DNA of 64,000 nt. Origin: Ailanthus altissimus. Its lineage: Eukaryota; Streptophyta; Magnoliopsida; Sapindales; Simaroubaceae. Of the stretch, positions 23,648 through 35,877 are shown piece by piece (the stretch's first letter is position 1; the number at the start of each line of letters is the position of its first letter). The notes beneath the pieces were generated by a model, which searched no databases, was not told the origin of the DNA, and was given only the letters and a program-made list of their open reading frames with translations. The stretch spans positions 7,130,001 through 7,194,000 of the forward strand of contig OX327704.1 in the NCBI GenBank assembly GCA_946807835.1. Reading direction: 5' to 3'. The translations under genes were made by a program, and so were the position numbers.

Positions 23648-25957
23648 TGATAAGAGCGTACATGCACTAGTATATTTAGTACTCTAACTTTTATATTTTG
23701 CTCCAAATTATGAATTTTTGGCTATTTAATTATTTTTTTCATAAATAGATGCATGACAGAAAATGCGACGTTTAAGAACAAATAGGGGCAAATCAGACAA
23801 GAAACAAAGAAGTTGCACTCAAAATACGAGAGTGCTTAAACCCAAGGCTAGGCACCGCAATGCCCAAGGCAGAGACATAGGCACTGCGATGCCCGTTCAA
23901 GATATAATACCCCTTTTCAAAACTCTAATTTCGACTTGGATTTTAAGGCCCTCGACCCTAGAGATTTTTATACCTATAAAAGTACTCTTTGAAAGGCCAA
24001 AACATCTACTTTAGAGAGGCAGAATCACTAAGAAATAATTCACATACAAATCAAAGATCAAAGCTAAGAAATCAAGATTTAAGATCAAGATTCAAGCTTG
24101 AAGGCAAGTTTGAGAGAGAAGGAACCCAAGGAGTCACTTTGCTTAGTTTTTATTCTTTATTCTTATCATTATGCTCTTGATTATATTATCTTTAGTTGAT
24201 TAGTTTGAGACTCTTAGTTTTGAGATGAGTTAAACTTTGTTTATCTAGGGTTAGACTATATGAACCTAGTATGTAGTTGAATTTCATTAATTCTTATTTT
24301 ATGAACTTAATGCATATAATTGACTAATTCTATCTTATGTTTAAGATTTTCATAGTACTTGATCAATATCTTCAATTTTTAAGGAGCTATAATGAACTCG
24401 ACAGATGAATTCATGTGTTTAGCTTAGAATAATTTGATACATGATCATAGGGTAATAATTATAAGTTCCATGTAGGATAGACATATACTTAGATGGCATG
24501 AATTAGAGTTGATCTTAATGAATTATATTTTGATTTGATTATCATAGACATTAAAAATTCTAGATAGGTAACCTAAGAGGGGATGAATTGGATATTTAAA
24601 AATTAATGTACTAATATAAATAATTTATGCAATTATTAAAAGATGAACAAATTTAATAACATTTTCTTCAATAAATAATAGAGGAAGGGATAGAGAGAAT
24701 GACACCCAGATGTTTACCTAGTTCGGCACTCCATGCGGCCTACATCCACGCCTTAAGTAACTCGCCTTAAGGATTCTACTAGCTTGTCTTAAACCAAGAC
24801 CAAACATCGATACACTTGACTTTCAAGGTGTCAAGAAACCTTTACAATAAATTAGTTTCCAATGTACCAATTAAACCCTTATAATAAAAGTGTAACAACT
24901 CTCCTCTCAAAGTATTTCTTATAAACACTTAACTTACAATAAAAGAGTAACTACTCTCTTCACAAAGTTGTTTCCCACAAATATTTGAATAAAATCAATA
25001 TAAGAATTGATAAATAAAATAATTTAAACTCCTAAATGGGTAAATATGAAGGCATAGAACAATGAAGCTCTCAATTCTGATATATGATGTTTTTGTTCAT
25101 CTTCTATTTCCTTCTTGAGCTTCAAATGAGTAAGGTATTTGTAAGGAGTGAAAAATAGCCATTGCTATAGTAACTCTCCCATTGCTATAGTGCCATAATA
25201 GTGTTGTTGTCAAAGTCTTGATCTTTTACATTTTAGTCTATTTTCTGAAACTTTCAAAACTTTGCACTTTGGTCCAACTTTAGTACGCTTGAATGATTTT
25301 GCCATAACTTTCCATAAACAACTCCAAATTTACTTCCATAAAATTATTTGGAAAGCTGACATAATTATCTTCCAGTTTTTATAAAGTTTGTGCATTTTTT
25401 TTTGTCTTATGTAGTACTAGTATAATTCCAAATGTGCCACTCTATTTTATTTGCTCTTAATTACCTCACTTATGCTTTTATTCTTTTAATGCCTAAACAT
25501 GAGATTTGTTATCATCAAAATATCAATATGTATGACCAGAAAGTCAATAGATATATATGTGATTGTTAGAATGCATAACATAATCACTCGACCATTGACA
25601 GATGCTTATCATGAGATTAGTGTCTAAGTCAATAATTGGTATTAAAGGATTAACTAAGAGGTTAATAAATCCAATGAAATACTATGGGATAAGTCAAAAC
25701 CCTAGATTGTTATCAATTGTTGAATTCGTCTATTTTTTTAATTGCTATTTTGTTTTAGTTTATTTGATAGATCTAGGTTAATTAGTTAAGATTTATATTT
25801 TAATTTTTCTTGATAAAAGGTAAAGTAGGATTAAATTTTAGTAATTGATTGTAAGAAATAGATAAGTAGTTCCTGTGAGAACGATATCTAGACTTAAAAT
25901 CATAAATTACTTGATACGATAGTGTACGCTTGCACTTAGCTAGTATAGCACTAATCA
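23648..25957 (+). repeat. 3' LTR of G2 (LTR C), carrying insert U1
   Basis: From TGATAAGAGCG to CTAATCA. It matches LTR B on both sides of U1 and would be about 1.31 kb without it. TATA-like tataaaag at 23975. Confidence 0.88.
24552..25546. mobile_element. Unidentified 995-bp insert U1
   Basis: It interrupts LTR C relative to LTR B. The flanks atagacat (24544-24551) and atagatat (25547-25554) suggest an 8-bp target duplication with one transition. The insert starts taaaaattctag and ends agaaagtca, with no clear terminal inverted repeat. Inside are cctaagaggggatgaattgg (24572-24591) and gttcggcactccatgcggcc (24721-24740), words found in many plant intergenic sequences, so it is probably a member of a dispersed family. 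No coding potential was seen. Class unknown. Confidence 0.65.
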
Positions 25958-25962
25958 GCAAC

Positions 25963-26120
25963 ACAATCCTAATTCCAACTACTATGATCCAAGGTGGATA
26001 GATACTTCTAACATGCCAATACAACCTAAGCAGTAGCATGAAGAAGAATCAGCTCTAGAGGAAATGTTCATACAATACATGAAACGAACAAATACCTTCT
26101 CTAGAGCCATGCAACCTATT
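25963..26120 (+). pseudogene. G1 gag, fourth part
   Basis: Rejoins the G1 gag after G2: HNPNSNYYDPRWIDTSNMPI, then SALEEMFIQYMKRTNTFSRA, the C-terminal linker of an Athila-like gag. A stop follows the Gln-rich part. Confidence 0.78.
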
Positions 26121-26329
26121 TAAGGATATTGGAAAATCAAGTGGGCTAATTGGCCACATCATTAAATAATAATCCACAAGGCTCCGTGGACAACAATACC
26201 AAGGTGAATCCAATAGAAGATAGAGAGCAATTCAAAAAAACAAATCTCCTTAAAGGAGTGAACACAAACTACTAACAACTACTGAAACATATCAAACAAA
26301 GAAGAGTCATGATAAAGCAAATGAGCCAA

Positions 26330-26860
26330 TAAAAAATGAAGCGACTATAGAAGAAAATGAACTATTAGTACTTCTATGCAAATACAGCTCAGACATTCCT
26401 CTATTATTCTGGCAAAGACTCCAAAAGAAAAACTTGATCATTAATAATCTTTTAATAATATCTCTCAATTTTTCAAGGTTGACATGATAATTTTAGAAGA
26501 TCCACCACCACCTCCTAAATTAGAAGTGATAGAATCCCTACAACTACAAGCTCTTAAGATGACAAAGCTGCACAAGTTAAGGAGAGAGAAAGGGCATGGC
26601 AGGATTATTAATAAGAAGCAATTAGATATTGACAAACGTGGTACAGTGTTTCAGTCAAAGATTAAAATCTTCTCAGTAAGGCTCAAATCAAAATGGGTAG
26701 GGCCATGTCTAAGAGATTTAAGTTTGATTTGAGCAATGCTCTTAGTCATCGACTTACGTTTCATAGGTGTGACATCGAAGACATGCAATTGGATCCTCCA
26801 GGAGTCAAGAAGGAAGATGTCAAGCCGATGATGATAAATAAAGCATTTCTTGGAAGGCAA
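26330..26860 (+). pseudogene. G1 pol remnant: protease lead-in and integrase C-terminus
   Basis: At about 26385-26440 there is a decayed IPLLFWQRLQKKNL block, the lead-in to the Athila protease. The open stretch 26484-26732 then reads TVFQSKIKIFSVRLKSKWVG, matching the conserved end of the integrase region (FNSRLRLFPGKLKSRWSGP-like in the family). About 3 kb of pol, with RT, RNase H and the integrase core, is missing between them. The end motif gcatttcttggaaggcaac lies at about 26843. The opposing frame at 26651-26860 is a shadow. Confidence 0.75.
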
Positions 26861-26880
26861 CTTAAGTAATTTTTTTATGT

Positions 26881-27848
26881 TGTATATTTTATTTTTATTT
26901 TAGTCCTAAAACATCAAGTCAACATTTAAAGAGAAGCATATAAAGTTACAGCGTTAGAAGACAGGAAAAATTCATCATCGATACATTAAGACTCAGATGC
27001 CGTAATGCTGAGTCTTCATTTACCATGGACGTTCCCTACTCTTATTTTTATTTTTTTTTCCATCGAAGATAATGTCAAGTTTAAGTTTAGGAGAGGAAAA
27101 CACTTATTTGTATTTATTTACTACTTCATCAATTTTGCATACTATTTTGCATGTTAATTTTTTTTCTTTTAGTTGTTAGTTTTTTGTTTGGTATGATGTT
27201 TATTAGTCAATGATAAGAATTTGATTGTGACAAATATAACTCTTGAAAAATTATAGATGTTGCAATTATTTTTATGCTTAATCTTTGTATCAAATGTTTG
27301 TCTTAGTTGTGATTCCTTGAACACTTCAAGCACATAGTTATGATTGTTTAGTTTATTTGCTTACTTAGAGAATGTTTATACATGACAAGTACACTTAGAG
27401 GTCTCATGCATTCTAGAACTTGTTCGATTATTACTTGAGGAGAAATTCTCGGTTACACATGATTAAAAACAAAATGATTTTCGCCCATGTTTGGATCAGT
27501 TGAGCATTTTTAACCTACTTATTATTTTATGTTTATCCCTACTAACCCACTTTAAGCCTAATGACTATTTTTCTTTGTTAACTACATCTATACCTTAACT
27601 TTTATATAAATTTTCCTGCATAAGATCCTTTATACTATAGGCATAATGATCTTGTTTAAGGGTTATAGAGGGTGGGAAGAAGGAATAAAATAAGGAGTAG
27701 TTGTGGGTTTTGATTGCTAATAAAAAAATTGTAAAAACTTAAGTTTAGAAGTATAGTAACTTATTCATAAAAAAAAAAAAAAAATTGGATAAAGTTTACT
27801 ATACTCCTGGCTTTAAAAAAAAAAGAGAGAGAAAAAAGAATGAACAAC
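26881..27848 (+). other. G1 3' non-coding region, first part
   Basis: A/T-rich, with purine-rich words such as aagtttaggagaggaaaac (about 27079) and a poly-A/A-rich tract at 27769-27835. No gene is seen. It continues after LTR D at 38634. Confidence 0.6.
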
Positions 27849-28790
27849 TAATAAGGGCATAGTTGATATATATTTTCTCATATTTTTATTTTGATATTTT
27901 ATTAATTTATGAGAATAAATTATTATTTATATGCATTATTATTATTTACAGGGACTAAAATAAAAAAATTTTAAAATATACACCTATCGCCCTAGTGCCA
28001 CAAGAATATTTTTCCCAATACTGGAACAATGATCAAAATAAAAAAATAAAAAAAAAGACCTATTGAAGACGTGCATTTTTGCCCCAGTGCTAACGTGTCA
28101 TTGCTCTAGTGACAGCCTAGTGCCCCAGCGCTATGTCCTCATCGCTCTAGCGATACGGCCTTTTCAATGTTGAGCCCCAGTAATAGCATAATAGTACCCC
28201 AGTGGTAGTGCAATTCCTGACCTGACAAAAATAAAATATTTCAAGCTCAAATCAATCCCTATAAAAGGCCACTCGTCTCCAGCCTCTGGAGAGTATCCAA
28301 GAATATCAAAAACACACAGCACAAGTTTTAGAGAGCAATTGGAGCATAATTGAAGCATCCATAGAGAGAGATATAAGGCGTTCTTCAGCATCAAAAGTTT
28401 CTTATGCAGCGTAATTAAAAGTAATTTGACGTCTATATCGATTTTCTATTGATTGTATCGCATTTTCTTATTATTTTTGCCACTATTCTCTTATGCCATG
28501 AACTAAATTTTCTTTCTAGAGTTAATACTGGAACTCAATATATACGCTTAATTTCTATATCTTTCTAATATTAATACACTTAGTTTTTTTGTTATTCAAA
28601 TTACTTGTTTTTAATGCTTCAATACATTTGGTCAATATATGATGAATGAATTGGTAATAATTTGATAAACTCAGAAAAGGAATCGTGATATTTAGACCTA
28701 GGTAATTTGATGCATGAATGTAAAGTAACATTCAAGGTTGCATATGCAAGTTTTAAATTAGGATAGGAATATACCTAATTGGCATGTATG

Positions 28791-31561
28791 TGTTGAGTGC
28801 TATTATTCTAGGGTGATTATATATGAAATGTGTTCATCATAATGTATAGGCATGTCATATATAGAAATTTTACAGCCGAATAAGAAATCAAATTTCTTAA
28901 TACGATAAACACATTAATTTAAACGAATTAAAATATTAGGGTAATTCAAAACATATCTTTGCCGATGATTCGGTGATGATAAAACTTTCCAGAGCTTACC
29001 TTGAAGTGATTCCTTGAAATTTTCTAGTCTCCAACACTTGGTGGGATTAGAGAAGTTAGAATGGTGGCTTTAATTATGGTGTAGGAATTTTGTTCTTGTG
29101 TTAAAAAATTTTAAGCAAATAAACTCTCTTATTCACTCTTGAAACAAAACTCTTTTGCCTTTTATTTTTTCAACCAAGTCTAACTTGAAAGAAAAAAGAT
29201 GGAGAGGTGTTTATTATGTTTTAGCGTCTTCCAAAGAGTGCAAGAATCCCCTTAGCAAAATTTTCCCTCCTCTCTTCGTAACCACTATGTAAATTGTTTA
29301 CTTAAATGAAAAAACACACACATGTCATTACATTTCCATAAAAGAATTATTCCAAAAATCCTTTCTTTTATTTAATTGGACAATGCTTTTACAAATGAAT
29401 TAATAAATACCAAAACAATATTTATTTCATTAAATAAATGTTTGGCCCAATTTTGTCTCTTTAAAATAAACAAAATGAATATTTTTCTTGTTTGACTACA
29501 TTAATAAATATTAAAAGCATTTTAATGTAAATATTTTTAAATAAATAATTCAAACGAAAATAAATGCTCTCTTAATGGCCCAAGCATCATTTAAAATAAT
29601 ATATTAAAATATATTTTTTGTCTTAACAATGTAAGACAAGAAAATAAACTTTAATTATTTAATTAATTTATTAAGACAAATGTCTAACACATGTCACATA
29701 AAAATTAATATAATAAACATCACATGTTTATTCAAGACAAGTGTCCAACATATGTCACATGCAAAATAATATAATAAACATCACATGTCTATTCAAGACA
29801 AGTGTCCAACATATGTCACATGCAAAATAATATAATAAACATCACATGTCTATTCAAGACAAGTGTCCAACATATGTCACATGCAAAATAATATAATAAA
29901 CATCACATGTCTATTCAAGACAAGTGTCCAACATATGTCACATGCAAAATAATATAATAAACATCACATGTCTATTCAAGACAAGTGTCCAACATATGTC
30001 ACATGCAAAATAATATAATAAACATCACATGTCTATTCAAGACAAGTGTCCAACATATGTCACATGCAAAATAATATAATAAACATCACATGTCTATTCA
30101 AGACAAGTGTCCAACATATGTCACATGCAAAATAATATAATAAACATCACATGTTTATTCAAGACAAGTGTCCAACACATGTCACATAAAAAATAATATA
30201 ATAAACATCACATGTCTATTCAAGACAAATGTTCAACACATGCCTTAAAACATAATATAATAAACATCATATGTTTATTTAAATAAAATAATGTCCAATT
30301 AGTATAAGAGCCAATGGTTTATTGACATGTGTCAAGAATACATTTTTTTAGTAAAAAGGGGACTTATTTATAACATTTATAAACTATGTTTTTCACTTTA
30401 AAAGAGGTTTTTAAAACGAATCTTACTTCCAAAAATCTCCCGAATCGAACCGTTCAACCCGGTTCGCTACCCTAGTGCTCAACGAGTACACTTCATATTG
30501 TGAGACTTATTGGGTTCACGCTGGTTTGTCTTACAAAATGTTTTTGTAAATCCATGAATGATGCCCCACACACACGTTACAAATATTACAGAACAAATCA
30601 TTGAACCATACATGCTGAGGTTAACCATATCCATATAATCCTTCCGTCACCTATATCCTAGAAGAGCATAATATATATTCTTACCGTCAAATCTTTATTT
30701 TCTCATCTGTGAACTTATCTCTAGATTCGTATCTCGATAAAAAGTATACGCAAACACTTTTATGATATTATTTAATCCTGCAAAAAACTCTTTTCTTGGG
30801 CTTATGACTATAAGACTTTCTGAGATACAATCTCAGACCATCTAAATATATAACTTACCTATGTAAGCTAACTGATCCCGTATCTATGCACACCAGACTC
30901 TATAAGTATCGGACTATACCCAGTGACACATAACGGTCAGATCATGAAAGGTCTTTGACATATGTGGAACCAAAGTATGATGGATCACTCATAAGCCCAT
31001 TGCGGTGCTCAGGTTAATGGACCACGAATATTACTCAACTTAAGAAAACCTTCTATTGACGGCTTTATAGGATGTGTCTCGTGAAGGTCCTCATAAGTCT
31101 ATTCAGTATTTAGTCCTCACTGAATACCCGTATATGTATACAAGCTTCCACTAAGCTTATAGTCTGCTAAGAGTAACTGTTTGGAACATCCAGATATAAA
31201 CATATATTGATCTATATATTAGGGTTTCACCGATAGACCCACATTGGTAAAATAGACCAGGAACATAGTATTTTAGAACATACTCGCATAATGATATTTC
31301 CTAGCACCATTTGCAACTATATCTTTACCAATATATTCTAAAATCTTTGTCATATTTCAGACAAGGCTTTAATACTTTTTAGATATTGCTAAATATTAGC
31401 ATTGATCTAAACTCTTTTAGATCATACAATAACTAAAATGTTCTAAGCATCTTACTATTTCAATAAATATAATTAACGATTAAATTGAAATATCAATTGT
31501 ATAAATATTAAAATTAAATATTCATATAAAATATGATGGCATATAAGCACAAATCTCAACA
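28791..31561 (-). repeat. 3' LTR of C2 (left copy, expanded)
   Basis: 2771 bp, aligned with the right LTR (35878-38179, 2302 bp). Nearly all the length difference is explained by extra copies of the 61-bp repeat at 29680-30287. Confidence 0.9.
29680..30287. repeat. 61-bp minisatellite, about 10 copies
   Basis: Units start at 29680, 29741, 29802, 29863, 29924, 29985, 30046, 30107, 30168 and 30229 (partial), each with tgtccaacatatgtcacatg or a variant. The middle six units are almost identical and the outer ones diverged. The right LTR of the same element has only two units (about 36775-36890). Confidence 0.97.
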
Positions 31562-31575
31562 AACTCTCACTTGCT
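31562..31575 (-). promoter_or_regulatory. Polypurine tract of C2
   Basis: The minus strand reads AAGCAAGTGAGAGTT directly before the 3' LTR. Confidence 0.6.
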
Positions 31576-31971
31576 TTAGTGCCATTCGTAATGGTATCTT
31601 ATACCCATTGACTCCACGTATTTCTCAAACACTTTAGAAGTTAAGGCCTTAGTCAGTGGGTCCACTACATTATTTACAGAGTCAACTCTATAAATTATTA
31701 CATCTTCTCTAGCCAAGATCTCTCTAATTATGTGGTATTTCCTCTTCACGTATTTAGATCTCTGGTGTGCTCTTGGTTTTTTTGCTTGTACTATGGCCCT
31801 ATTATTGTTGTAAAATAATGGGACAAGATCTATTGAACTTGGGATTATTCCAAGCTCGGTGGCAAACTTGTGTATCCACACTGCTTCTTTTGCTACTTCT
31901 GAGGCAGCAATATATTCCGCCTCTGTAGTAGAATCAGCAGTAGATCTCTGTTTGGTACTTTTCCAACTCAC
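31576..31971 (-). pseudogene. C2 RNase H
   Basis: A 131-codon open stretch with the copia RNase H signature: [20 protein letters not shown] near the N-terminus, then an [16 protein letters not shown] block and VDPLTKAL at the C-terminus. In the family's catalytic set the Glu of TEAEY is present, but the usual CDNxxAI is YNNNRAI, so the catalytic Asp of that block is replaced. It is the C-terminal end of the polyprotein. Upstream stops show it is not translated as part of an intact pol. Confidence 0.87.
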
Positions 31972-32061
31972 TGCAGCACTATTGAGAATGAATACATACC
32001 CAGATGTAGACTTTCTATTATCTAGATCAAACTAGAAGTCTGAATTTGTATATCCTCTCAC

Positions 32062-33356
32062 TTATAAGTCACGTTCTCTATATATAAGTAACTTTTCCTT
32101 TGTACCCTTAAGGTATGTAAGGACATGCTTCACTGCCATCCAATAGTTGTCATCTAGATCAGACTGATACCGGCTCGTAACACTTACAATCATACTTATG
32201 TAAGGTCTCGTACACATCATAAAATACATCAAACTTCCAACAATTGATGCATATAGGATGTTAGACATTCTAACTCTTTTATCTTTCATCTGAGGATAAA
32301 TCTTCCTCGAAAGATGAACACCATGTCTAAAAGGTACATTAGCTGTATTACAGTTATTGAAGTTGTACCCTGCTAAGACACTGTCTATGTATAATGATTG
32401 ATAGAGTTCTATCAGCTTATTAGCTATATCTCTATAAATCTTTATACCTAGTATATAGGAAGCCTCTCCCAAATCCTTCACGGAGAAGTTCTTACTTAGA
32501 TAACCTTTTATTGACTATAACATACCTATATCATTCCTAATGATTAGTATGTCATCCATATAGAGAACTAAGAAAATTATCATGCTCCCACTGACCTTTC
32601 TGTACACACAAGGTTCATCTTCATTTTTTATGAAACTATAACCTTTGATTACTTCATCAAAATAAAGATTCCAACTTCGGGATGCCTATTTAAGTCCATA
32701 AATGGACTTCTTCAACTTGTATACTAGACCCGCAGTTAGGCTGGATGCAAAACCTTCAAGCTATTCCATGTATATCTCTTCCTCGAGATATTTTTATTCA
32801 AGAATGCTGTCTTTACATCTATCTGCTATATCTCAAAGTCATAATATGCAACAATTACCAATAAAATTTGAATTAACTTTAACATCGCTACTGATGCAAA
32901 GGTTTCCTCATAATCAATTCCAAATCATTAAGCATAATATTTTACAACCAGTCGAGCTTTGAAGGTCTCTACTTTTCCATCAAAACCACGCTTTCGCTTA
33001 TAAATCCAGTTATAACCAATAGAAACTATTCTTTTGGGAAGCTCAACCAAGTTTCAGACTTGATCTTGATGTATTGAATCAATTTTGAATTTTATGGCTT
33101 CTTGCCATTTTCCTGAATCAATGTCTAACATCGCCTCTCTATAGGTTAAAGGATCATTTTCTTCAACTAAGAAAACTCCAAGTGCACCATCAGACATCTG
33201 ACTATACCTAACAAGTGGTCTGGACATCTTCTCCAACCTACGTGGAGGGTATGTTAAAGGTATTCTGCTAGATTGAACTTGAGATTTTATCTCTAGTTCA
33301 TATTGGTTTTGATTGGCTTCATTAAACTCAATCTTTCTACGAACTCCACGATCCAT
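32062..33356 (-). pseudogene. C2 reverse transcriptase
   Basis: Read right to left. The N-terminal part (33054-33356) contains DPLTYREAMLDIDSGKWQEA, the usual start of copia RT. A damaged middle part has the catalytic box YMDD at 32551-32562, followed by ILII. An open C-terminal part (32062-32481) begins MKDLGEASYILGIKIYRD and includes the VGSLMYFMMCTRPYI block. The catalytic YMDD is kept but stops and frameshifts occur between the parts. This RT is fuller than that of C1. Confidence 0.87.
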
Positions 33357-33389
33357 GACAAACTCTTTCTCAAGAAAAGTGGCATATCA

Positions 33390-33690
33390 AGAACATGTTT
33401 CGTTCCTTTGGATAATAGAATTAGTATCCCATTAAATTCTTGGGATACCCAACGAATCGGTACTTGTACCCCATAAGTGCAAATTTATCCTGTTACGTAA
33501 CTTTTATATAAGTAGGACAGCCCCAAATCTTCAAATATTTAATACTTAGTTTCTTTCCTTTTATCATCTCATGTGAAGTAGTCAGAATAGCTTTAGATGA
33601 AACTCTATTCAATATATGAGCAACAGTATCAAAAGCATGTCCTCACTGATATTTCAGAAGATCGGTGAAGCTCATCATCGACCGAACCAT
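33390..33690 (-). pseudogene. C2 integrase C-terminal part only
   Basis: The minus strand reads MVRSMMSFTDLLKYQ, stop, then LKIWGCPTYIKVT and YRFVGYPKNLMGY, the C-terminal integrase blocks. Just right of 33690 the sequence switches to the protease region, so the catalytic core and pre-integrase domain (kept in C1 at about 10050-10749) are deleted. Confidence 0.75.
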
Positions 33691-33699
33691 ATCTAATTA

Positions 33700-33890
33700 A
33701 GTTTGATTCTTTTTTTAAAAACCATCTAATTTCCTTCAGACCCTGCAACACATTGCATATGAGAGAAAGAGATGCAGTATCTAATATCCAGCCAGTATTA
33801 GCATCATATGCTAAAGAAATGTCAATAATGGATAAGCATACACATGTGAGAGTCTTCTTCACGGTGGTAAGGTATTTAGGGTAGTTCTTT
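33700..33890 (-). pseudogene. C2 protease remnant
   Basis: The minus strand reads ANTGWILDTASLSLICN, a copia aspartic protease active site (D-T-A for the usual D-T/S-G). The open frame 33629-33862 then runs into the integrase C-terminus across the deletion junction. Confidence 0.75.
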
Positions 33891-34057
33891 TTCCAATGTC
33901 TTTTAGACTTCCCAGAAGCCCTTAAGGTAGAAGATGAAGTACCCTAAACATAAAGGGTTGTACCCCCTTTGTTCATGTCCTCCTATGCTGTCTTATGCAT
34001 ATTATGTAGATCAATATAAGTATGGGTCAATCCTTACATGTTAAAGTTCATGATGAA

Positions 34058-34570
34058 CTATGCAAATAATCCCGAAAGCGATTGGATAATTAACCTATTC
34101 CTTAATGTATTGCTCAGTACCATATCCATAGTCTCTAACCTCTTGATGTATCTAATAATCTTAAGGACATGAGGACTAACAGGGCTATCCTTTGGGAGTT
34201 TAGCCTGAAAGAGAGCTTTGGAAACTCTGTATATATCAACCTGAGATTTACTGCTAAAAAGCTCCTTCAGATAGAGCATTATACTGCCAGTATCGTCTAT
34301 GTGGACATGCTCTGTTTCTAGCTTCATAAACATCGAGGCTAGGATGTAAGATTTGACTTTCAAATCGTTATTTAACCATTTCTGATATATCTCTTTTATT
34401 CTCTGGAGAAGTATCATCAGAAATACCTTAGGGTAAGCGCTGATCAATTACATACCTAAGCTTCTCAAAATCCAAAACTATTATGAGATTCATTAGTCAA
34501 TTAGAATAGTTTTTTGCACCCTTAAGCTAGTGTGCATTGAGAATGCGGACCAAAAGGTTACTAGAAGCCA
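34058..34570 (-). pseudogene. C2 gag
   Basis: An open stretch 34058-34447 plus decayed N-terminal sequence. It has the copia gag layout with KLETEHVHIDDTGSIMLYL, KALFQAKLPKDSPVSPHVLK and LSNTLRNRLIIQSLSG, aligned with the C1 gag parts (11196-11895). Translation would begin near 34570 on the minus strand (MASSNLLVRILNAH). Broken by frameshifts. Confidence 0.8.
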
Positions 34571-35863
34571 TTTAATCTTCACAAGATAAAAAAAAAAGAA
34601 TATGTCAACAGATATTTTAGACATTAAATTTTTAATTTAAAACGCTCTCTTATTGCTTTACATAATCCATTTAATTTCTTAAAATGGGATAAAAACAGTT
34701 TAAACTAATTTAAACTATACAGTATGAAATAGACCTATTAACATTTTACTCGGATCGCACACTGTAGCGATCCAGGCCTTTGTAAACCCAACAAGTAGAC
34801 AATCCTTATTAATTGCATCTTATGCAACTTTTACTCATAATCCTAAATACATCTTATTCGCACACTGTAGCGATCTAACGTAAGTGTATTCCGGATTAAC
34901 TTGTTAATAATCAAATATATGCTACCGGTACTACCCGCACACTATAGCGATCTAAGGCAAAAATTTCACATATATTTGCCTCATGTCATGTTTAACCGAC
35001 ATAGTCTAAATCATACCAACTAAATTTCTCATACTGTAATGATCTTGAAAAAGATCGATATGACCCAGTTAACATTGTATTGACAAGATGAATATCATAC
35101 AACATTATCTCATAATATGATACTCTTTCATCTGTAAGAAAGATTTTAAATACATCCACATCTCAAGAGGATGTCAAATTAAGATCATATAATTAATTTT
35201 ACGCAAGTACAACTAACCCCACCATTAGGGTTCCCATTGTGATTATCAACATAAATCAATGATCATTTCATGTTATGACAAATAAAGAGATATAATATGT
35301 CATTTAAACAAGTCAAAACATGAAGAAAAATAAAAAAAAATTTAAACAACACCGAGCATCACAGTATTAGAAGGCAAATACCGCGGTGCCTATAAGAAAA
35401 GTGGTTGGGCACCGTAGCACCACACTTTGGGTGCAGTGGCATCCTTTCCAGAAAGTAGGCGCCGAACATTGTAACAATATACAGGCATTCGACAATTAGT
35501 TTTTCTCATCCCAGTGCACAAATATATCACATGGACAAAATATCCGAACATAATGTGTTCATTTGAAAAACATCAACATGTTAATGAACATGATTAAAAA
35601 TAACATGTTTAAATTTAAACATCATCAATGCTTTAAATTAAACATTAACAAATTGTGAAAATATATATAACATCATCACATTAAATATATCACCAATGTT
35701 GTAAAATAAATATTAACAAGTTGTTAAAATATAAATAGCATCATCATGTCAAATATATCACCAATGTTCTAAAATAAACATTGATAATTTGTTAAAATAT
35801 AAATATCATTATGTCAAATATATCACAACTTTCACATCAATCACCCAAAAAATACATAAACAT

Positions 35864-35875
35864 GCTCTGATACCA
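35864..35875 (-). promoter_or_regulatory. Primer-binding site of C2 (initiator tRNA-Met)
   Basis: The minus strand reads TGGTATCAGAGC, a perfect 12-base match to the plant initiator-Met primer site, two bases from the LTR. Confidence 0.9.
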
Positions 35876-35877
35876 AT

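Larger units (their letters stand above)
18170..25957 (+). mobile_element. Athila-like gypsy element G2
   Basis: LTRs at 18170-19468 and 23648-25957, a primer site, gag and protease, bounded by gcaac at 18165-18169 and 25958-25962. The internal region is only about 4.2 kb, and RT, RNase H and integrase core are absent, so it is non-autonomous. It inserted into the gag of G1 and lies in the same orientation. Confidence 0.9.

Noticed and set aside
29680..30287. CRISPR-like array
   Set aside because: The 61-bp units are contiguous with no unique spacers, in plant DNA within an LTR: a minisatellite.
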